Under the pieces are notes generated by a model. That model made no database searches and was not told the DNA's origin. It saw nothing but the letters and a program-made list of their open reading frames with translations. The position numbers and the translations under genes were made by a program. 64,000 nt of DNA from JAJDXW01 sp965223775 (GTDB taxonomy: Bacteria > Pseudomonadota > Gammaproteobacteria > HK1). The stretch spans positions 5,642,001 through 5,706,000 of the forward strand of contig OZ245021.1 in NCBI GenBank assembly GCA_965223775.1, written 5' to 3'. Positions 59,098-64,000 of the stretch are shown one piece after another (position 1 is the first letter of the stretch; each line of letters begins with the position of its first letter).

Positions 59098-60123
59098 TCA
59101 CTGGGTCTTGGCCGCGGCCCAGCGGATGAAGCCGGGCGAGCGCTGAAGGGCCGGCTCGCGGCGCACGCACGCACCGACGAGCGACTCGCCGACCTCGCGC
59201 CGGAGCCGGGTCGCGTAGGTCACGATGGCGTCGAAGTTGACGTCGGAGGCGAGCTTGTAGAGCGCGCCGCAGAGCGCCATCAGCGCGCTCGCGTTCTTCG
59301 GGATGTCCGCGTTCTCGGGGTCGTTGACGATGGCCCTCGGGTGCGGCAGCTCCCGCCAGACCTTGAGGAACGCCGCGAACTCGACTGCGGCGGCCTCGCC
59401 GACGGTGCCCCGGAAGAGCGCGCGCTCCGCCTCCGGGTCGAGTCCGTTGCGGTGCTTGACGATGTTGCTCGCGAACTCCCAGGTCCGCGGACACGGGAAG
59501 GCGCGCTCCTTCGACTGCGGGTCGAACTGGTGCAACAGGTCCGACTCGTAGGTGATGAAGAACAGCACTTCGGCCGCGATGCCGTTGGCCGCGCCCCAGG
59601 CGAGCCAGTCCTCGGCGTCGACACGGATATCGAGGTGGACGAAGCGCGATGCCAGCGGGGTCGGCATGCGATGCACGACGCCGCGGTCCGTCTCGCGGTT
59701 GCCGCAGGCGATGAGCGACGCGCCCTCCGGCAGCTCGTACTCGCCGACCTTGCGGTCGAGCACCAACTGATAGAGGGCCGCCTGCACCATGGGCACGGCG
59801 GACGGCAGCTCCTCGAGGTTGATGAGCCAGCGGCCGGTATCGTCGGACGGCGGCAGGAACGCCGGCGGGGCCCAGCGGGTGCGGTCGGCGCCGTCGCGCC
59901 AGGGGATGCCGCGCAAGTCCACGGGGTCGAGCAGGAGCGCCCGCACGTCGACATATTGCCGGCTGGCGGCGGCGGCGACCTGCTGGGCGATCTGGCTTTT
60001 GGCCGCGCCCGGCGGCCCCCACACGATACAGGGCTGGCGGGCCTCGACGAGGAGGGCGAGCACCGCGGCGAGCTCGCTCGGGCGCAGCGTGTAGTCCGCG
60101 GAGATCTTCTCGGGAAGGGTCAT
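59098..60123 (-). CDS. MoxR-type AAA+ ATPase
   Basis: 341 residues from the ATG at 60123 (GGAGC seven bases upstream). Walker A is GPPGAAKS (36-43), Walker B-like WLINLEELPSA, and sensor 1 region LIACGNRETDRG with an Arg finger further on. This is the MoxR branch that pairs with VWA proteins. Together with DUF3150 and the VWA gene it makes a three-gene operon. Substrate unknown. Confidence 0.9.
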   Translation of the reverse strand: MTLPEKISADYTLRPSELAAVLALLVEARQPCIVWGPPGAAKSQIAQQVAAAASRQYVDVRALLLDPVDLRGIPWRDGADRTRWAPPAFLPPSDDTGRWLINLEELPSAVPMVQAALYQLVLDRKVGEYELPEGASLIACGNRETDRGVVHRMPTPLASRFVHLDIRVDAEDWLAWGAANGIAAEVLFFITYESDLLHQFDPQSKERAFPCPRTWEFASNIVKHRNGLDPEAERALFRGTVGEAAAVEFAAFLKVWRELPHPRAIVNDPENADIPKNASALMALCGALYKLASDVNFDAIVTYATRLRREVGESLVGACVRREPALQRSPGFIRWAAAKTQ

Positions 60124-60268
60124 GGGCATGCTCCGTATGGCAGGAAATCGGAGCGGCGCGGACGCCCTCGGGGACCGCCGGGCCGCGCGCCGACGAGGGC
60201 CCGACTCGAACCCTCCGGGTCGGACCGCAAGGCGGCGCAGGGGTGTCGTGGTGACGGCGTGGCCGCTC

Positions 60269-60844
60269 TCAGGCGGCCTCGCGGGCGGTGTCGGGACCTC
60301 CGGGGCGGTCGGCCAGGCGGCCGACGCGGATGCGGTCGAGCCAGGGGCTCGAACACGCGGCCGGATCGCCGTCGCGGAGCTGGAGGCGGAGTTCCATCCA
60401 GAGCCGGCCGAGCACGTTCGTGCCCTCCAGGCGATCGGCGACGGGCCGCGCGCCCCACCAAGGGTCGCGGGTGGAGACTTCGACAATGGGCCGGTCTCCG
60501 GTCGCGGCGAGGATCGCGTCGATCTCGGGCGCGTTCGCCTCGCGCTTCAACCGCAGCACCCAACGCATGACGTCGACGCGCTGCCCGTTCCAGCCGGGGT
60601 CGATGCCGAGGCGGGAGGTGCGGCCGATGGTCGCCGCCTCCCTCGCCGTCGGCGCTTCGCCGATGCGCCGCTGGATGTCGGGGCGGGTGCCGAACTTGCC
60701 GGCCTGATAGACGGCCTCGGAGAACCGGAAGGTCCACGGGCCGGCGGCGATCGGCACAGCCAGGGGCTGGAAGTTGCTGAAGGCGCCCCATTCGGCTCGG
60801 GTGTACCGGAACGGGCAAACCTGGTCTCTTGCGTAGATGCGCAT
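60269..60844 (-). CDS. NADAR/YbiA-like N-glycosidase domain protein
   Basis: 191 residues from the ATG at 60844 (GGAGAAGCCG upstream). Conserved NADAR blocks: GAFSNFQPLAVPI, FSEAVYQAGKFG, then VDVMRWVLRLKREA and the DPWWGARPVADRLEGTNVLGRLWM box. NADAR enzymes cleave N-glycosidic bonds in riboflavin intermediates or remove ADP-ribose from nucleobases, and in phage defence contexts they reverse ADP-ribosylation. With the macrodomain and SLOG proteins at 29-33 kb it points to a nucleotide-derivative theme. Confidence 0.9.
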   Translation of the reverse strand: MRIYARDQVCPFRYTRAEWGAFSNFQPLAVPIAAGPWTFRFSEAVYQAGKFGTRPDIQRRIGEAPTAREAATIGRTSRLGIDPGWNGQRVDVMRWVLRLKREANAPEIDAILAATGDRPIVEVSTRDPWWGARPVADRLEGTNVLGRLWMELRLQLRDGDPAACSSPWLDRIRVGRLADRPGGPDTAREAA

Positions 60845-61075
60845 CGGCTTCTCCGTGTTGGACGGATCGCCCGGCCGCGGGAAACGCCCTCCCGCGGCGC
60901 GGGCCTCGCCCCTCGCAGGCTCGGCTCCGGCTCGTTCGCCTGTCGGCCGGTAATCGCACGGCATGCGGCATCGCGACCGTGCCGGTGGGCGGGGATTGGC
61001 GGTGCAGTCGGAAGAACGTCGATCGGCGCGGGCTGACGGCGCGCGGACGTGGTGAATGGGTGCTACGGTGGCGCG

Positions 61076-61363
61076 ATGTCAGGCTCGACCGCGAACATCG
61101 AGGCGGTTGCGCGCGCGGTCTGCGCGACAGTGCTGGGTGGCGAGGACACGAGCGACGAGAAGCTCGCCGCCGACGTCGAGCTGTACTGGCACGTCGTCGC
61201 GGCGGAGCTCGAGGCCGGGCTCATCGACGAGACGGGCGAGTACGTCGGCGAGCTCGACTGGACACGGAAGATGCAGGCGTACCGCGACTGGATGCGGCGT
61301 CACCCGGAAAGCCGCGAGGCATGGGAAACTGCAAGATACGGGGCACCGCTGGCGCGCGAGTGA
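61076..61363 (+). CDS. Hypothetical protein on the plus strand
   Basis: 95 residues from the ATG at 61076; a GTG at 61049 would extend it. TANIEAVARAVCATVLGGEDTSDEKL and ELYWHVVAAELEAGLIDETGEYV are helical and acidic. Unrecognised. It runs against the local direction and its last 64 bases overlap the end of the PAPS-reductase-like gene. Confidence 0.6.
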   Translation: MSGSTANIEAVARAVCATVLGGEDTSDEKLAADVELYWHVVAAELEAGLIDETGEYVGELDWTRKMQAYRDWMRRHPESREAWETARYGAPLARE

Positions 61364-62220
61364 GGCGGCTTGCCGCCGTGCCGGAGCGTGTCAGCGGGAG
61401 CGGGGTCCGGCGATGCGAGCGTGGCGGCGGGTTGCACGGGGATCCCGGTGATTGCGGGCAAGGGCATGCGCGAAGGCGAGAGCGTGTGGCCAAGGCGCTG
61501 TTCGAGGGCCGCGTAACGGGCGTACAAATCGGGGCGGAGCTCGGCCGCCCGGCGCAGGTCGGACCGCGACCCGAAGATGCAGAAGCTGCAAGAACACCGG
61601 CTCAACCCCAACGAATAGACCGGGTGCGGCGATTGGCCGGCCTCGTCGATGACTCGAAAGACATCCTCCGTGGTCAGGTCGAACACGGGCAGCCAGTCGT
61701 AGACCTCGCGGCCCGCGACGCTCATGCGCTCGTTGCGGCGCCAGGGGTTGCGTTTGGCGCGTTCGCGGCTCTCGTCGCGGCGCAGTCCCATCGCGTTGAC
61801 GAGGCGCCCCTCGAAGTGCGGATGGGCGCGGAGATGACGGCGGAGTTCGCGCTCGATGGGCCCTCTCTTGTGGCCCGCCGTGCAGTATCGTGCCTTGGGA
61901 GAGGGCCAGCGGCCCCTCTGTTCGACGGTTTCGAGAAGGGATTTCCCGGACGCGATCGGCGCCAGGATGAAGGGGACGCCCGCGGGGATCGTGCTCTCGA
62001 TGAAATTGACCGTGCCCGGCCACTCGACCTCGCCGAGCGGCGCATGGACGATGAGGAGCTGTTCGAGGGGGACGATGCGCGAGAGCAGGATCGTCATGCA
62101 CTGGCTATCCTTGCCGCCCGAGGAATTGACGGCAACGAGCGCACCGCGTTCGATCAGGTCCCGGCATTGGGCGGGGACGGAGATGGCGCATCGGCGGCGA
62201 AGCGATCGGGGGCGGCTCAT
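61300..62220 (-). CDS. PAPS-reductase-like ATP-pyrophosphatase domain protein
   Basis: 306 residues. The PP-loop is VNSSGGKDSQC (SGGKDS, 34-39). Later WLPVFDLTTEDVF and a Cys group (RCSCSFCIFG, Cys209/211/214, plus Cys113 in RYCTAGHK) resemble PAPS-reductase-like proteins with a possible iron-sulphur cluster, for example the DndC relatives of DNA sulphur modification. No dnd neighbours exist here. The start overlaps the stop of the 78-residue gene upstream (ATGA). The last 40 residues are low-complexity. Confidence 0.85.
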   Translation of the reverse strand: MSRPRSLRRRCAISVPAQCRDLIERGALVAVNSSGGKDSQCMTILLSRIVPLEQLLIVHAPLGEVEWPGTVNFIESTIPAGVPFILAPIASGKSLLETVEQRGRWPSPKARYCTAGHKRGPIERELRRHLRAHPHFEGRLVNAMGLRRDESRERAKRNPWRRNERMSVAGREVYDWLPVFDLTTEDVFRVIDEAGQSPHPVYSLGLSRCSCSFCIFGSRSDLRRAAELRPDLYARYAALEQRLGHTLSPSRMPLPAITGIPVQPAATLASPDPAPADTLRHGGKPPHSRASGAPYLAVSHASRLSG

Positions 62221-62453
62221 GCCTCGCGCCCGTCATGGTCGGTGAGCTTCATGTCGGGCGTGACGCTGACGAACAGCGGCGAGACGGCGTACTCGGGCTC
62301 GGCTCCCTCTTCGGCGGGCGGGCACCGGTTGACGGCAACGATCGCCGCGGCGGGCGATCCTCCGACGAAGCAGGAAAAGAGGGCGAAGTTGTCGTGCACG
62401 CCGCTGGTCAGCGCCTCGAAGGCGCGGCGGTGTTCGTCGGTGATGTGGGTCAT
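62217..62453 (-). CDS. Small partner of the PAPS-reductase-like protein
   Basis: 78 residues, GGGAGAGCC upstream, ending in ATGA overlap with the next gene. It reads MTHITDEHRRAFEALTSGVH, NFALFSCFVGGSPAAAIVAVNR, then YAVSPLFVSVTPDM. Similar small proteins occur beside such genes on plasmids. Function unknown. Confidence 0.75.
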   Translation of the reverse strand: MTHITDEHRRAFEALTSGVHDNFALFSCFVGGSPAAAIVAVNRCPPAEEGAEPEYAVSPLFVSVTPDMKLTDHDGREA

Positions 62454-62728
62454 GGCGGCTCTCCCGGTGGCGGCGCTGCGCAGGGGCCGCTCTGCGGGCC
62501 CCCGCGGTTCGCCCGGCGCGAGCCGGCCGCGACCTCCTGGCGGAGGACATCCGGGCGGCGGTGAGAGGAGCGTCGAGTGAGGGGGGCGCAGCCGCGTGCG
62601 CCCGGAGGCGGGCTGACCGACGGGATGGCGAGCGCTACCGTTTGCGCGTGTGGTGCGGGGAGGGATTCGGCGAGGGCCGGGTGGATGGGCGTGCGCATCG
62701 GCGGTGCCGGCGCCGGGCGGAGACGGCG

Positions 62729-63586
62729 ATGTTGAAGCGGGAACTGTCGGACTGGCCGGGTGGCGTGGAGTCGGTGTGGCCGCTGCTCGATGCCGAGAGC
62801 ATTCGGGCGCTGAGAGCCGGGACTCCGCCGGACAACCGTGCGCTGCGCGTTTCGTCGGAACTCGAGGAGGAGGAGCTGACCGGATCGGCCTTCGTCGGCA
62901 ATGCGATGGTTCTACTGCGCGCGGTGGCCGAGAGGGGCGAACGCCTGCGGGTCACGTCGAGCGGTACGCTTTCGCTCGCGAGCGTCGCGAGGATGCGAGC
63001 GGCGATGACCTGGCCGGACATGGAAGCGACGGAGCATTTTCGCGACGGGACGAAGTACCGGGAACGGGACCTGTGGGAGCTGCACTTGCTGCGGCGGATG
63101 GTGCAGGAGGCGGGACTGTTCGAGCGCGGCGCCCGCTCGTTCGAGCTGACGGCGCTGGGGCGCAGGATGCTGGACGCGGGGAACCGGGGCGCGCTTCAGG
63201 CGCTGTTGTTCAGGGTGTTCTTCTGGCACACGGACCTCTCGCTGTTCGTGGGCTGGCTTGCCCGGCGCGTGCCGGGCCGATGGCCGCAGAGCGACATCGC
63301 AGTGGTGCTCTGGGCGCTCGCCGGTGTGGCCGACGAATGGCAAAGCGCCGACACGCTCGCGGTGTCGTGCACCGATCCCGAGAATCCGGTCGCGTATGGG
63401 TACCGCGGGCGACCTGCGATGCTGTTCGTGTCGCGCGTTCTCGTGCCGCTGTGCTGGTTCGGAGTAATGGAATGGAGAGAAATGCAGGAGATGTTCGACG
63501 TTCGGCGCTGGCGCAAGACCGCCCTGTTCGACCGTTTCCTGTCGTTCGACGTCCGGCTTGCGGAACGTTCGCCTTTCGGTCACTAG
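62729..63586 (+). CDS. Winged-helix-like hypothetical protein
   Basis: 285 residues from the ATG at 62729 (GGAGACGG upstream); an upstream in-frame ATG at 62561 gives an Arg-rich, unlikely extension. GSAFVGNAMVLLRAVAERGERLRVTSSGTLSLASVARM and LHLLRRMVQEAGLFERGARSFELTALGRRMLD resemble two winged-helix-like repeats, as in some plasmid DNA-binding proteins. The C-terminal half is helical and ends SFDVRLAERSPFGH. Unrecognised. Promoter not evident in the 275 bases before it. Confidence 0.72.
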   Translation: MLKRELSDWPGGVESVWPLLDAESIRALRAGTPPDNRALRVSSELEEEELTGSAFVGNAMVLLRAVAERGERLRVTSSGTLSLASVARMRAAMTWPDMEATEHFRDGTKYRERDLWELHLLRRMVQEAGLFERGARSFELTALGRRMLDAGNRGALQALLFRVFFWHTDLSLFVGWLARRVPGRWPQSDIAVVLWALAGVADEWQSADTLAVSCTDPENPVAYGYRGRPAMLFVSRVLVPLCWFGVMEWREMQEMFDVRRWRKTALFDRFLSFDVRLAERSPFGH

Positions 63587-63725
63587 CAGGAATGCGAAGA
63601 TGCGGGGGCGTGACGGAGGGCGACGCGGAGAGGAGGAACGCGCGACTGTGGTACGGGAGCGGGAAAGCGGAAACCTTGGCGGGTGCGTGGCAGTCTCAGC
63701 CGGAATCGCGAGGCGGGGCCGCCCG

Positions 63726-63968
63726 TTATGCGGCGGGCACCGGGATGTGCGTGCGCTCGTCGAGGTCGTACTCGATGCGTTTCACCCGGATCGGATCGAT
63801 GGGGCCAACCCGCCACCGCCGGCTTACTCGCGCGTTGGCGACCGCGGTCGAAGCGACGTCCCCGAGCCGACCGCGGAGGCCCTCCTCGGCGAGTACCACG
63901 GAGCGATCCGGAGGGCACACGAGCTCGACCAGGTAGACGGTGCGAAGCCTCAAGTCGGGCGGAACCAT
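63726..63968 (-). CDS. Hypothetical protein near the window edge
   Basis: 80 residues from the ATG at 63968, with AGGAGCGG upstream. The frame stays open to the end of the window (upstream codons read IREEGEER), so the gene may be longer and only its 3' part present. MVPPDLRLRTVYLVELVCPPDRSVVLAEEGL and RRWRVGPIDPIRVKRIEYDLDE suggest a beta-rich domain. Not recognised. Confidence 0.6.
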   Translation of the reverse strand: MVPPDLRLRTVYLVELVCPPDRSVVLAEEGLRGRLGDVASTAVANARVSRRWRVGPIDPIRVKRIEYDLDERTHIPVPAA

Positions 63969-64000
63969 CCGCTCCTCGCCCTCTTCGCGGATGCACCGCA

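Overview
The window is a very GC-rich stretch (about 70% by eye) with dense, overlapping genes. It reads as part of a large conjugative plasmid or integrative conjugative element of an alphaproteobacterium. The host class is an inference from base composition and from a gene set typical of such elements: F-type tra genes, a strawberry-notch protein, DUF2958, DUF3150 and a very long ParB. No rRNA, tRNA, CRISPR array or replication initiator gene was seen.

Layout. (1) 1-22111, mostly + strand: an almost complete F-type (MPF-F) transfer operon in the order traE (cut by the window edge), traK, traB, traV, traC, a degenerate HD-domain gene, trbI, a TraF-type S26 signal peptidase, traW, traU, trbC, traN, traF, traH, traG, an opposing small membrane gene, ssb, traD and a MobF relaxase-helicase traI. 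Most neighbours overlap by 4-16 bases. (2) 22112-26470: a defence cargo made of an AbiEi/AbiEii type IV toxin-antitoxin pair and an FRG-domain/TPR protein. It is closed by a frameshifted second copy of the 3' end of traI, so the cargo sits between two traI tails. (3) 26513-29485: an unrecognised gene with a weak HEPN-like segment, a ribbon-helix-helix gene with three copies of a TACCA-N3-TGGTA palindrome in front of it, and a gene-poor hairpin-rich stretch. (4) 29486-35988, - strand: small cassette-like genes, each with its own strong Shine-Dalgarno, separated by dispersed GC-rich repeats and rho-independent terminators. They encode DUF2493, macrodomain, DUF4326 and SLOG-type proteins, a Toprim primase-like protein and an AlkB-like dioxygenase.

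(5) 36329-40495: a 4.2 kb serine-recombinase element inserted inside an ssb gene. Left and right ends carry matching inverted arms around a TT core. Removing the element restores an in-frame 155-residue SSB. The element carries its own complete, closely related ssb just inside its right end, in the same direction as the gene it broke. This insert-and-replace arrangement is the most interesting structure in the window.

(6) 40729-64000, mostly - strand: plasmid maintenance and unknown-function genes, including a RadC-like protein, a 1496-residue strawberry-notch methyltransferase-helicase, DUF2958, a GHKL ATPase with a stand-alone copy of its C-terminal module, an 843-residue ParB, a MoxR ATPase / DUF3150 / VWA operon, a NADAR-domain protein and a PAPS-reductase-like protein.

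The tra genes build the pilus and channel and process DNA (TraI nicks and unwinds, TraD couples, SSB coats). The AbiE, FRG and nucleotide-binding proteins look like defence or anti-defence cargo. The ParB, Toprim, SSB and RadC-like genes look like maintenance functions.
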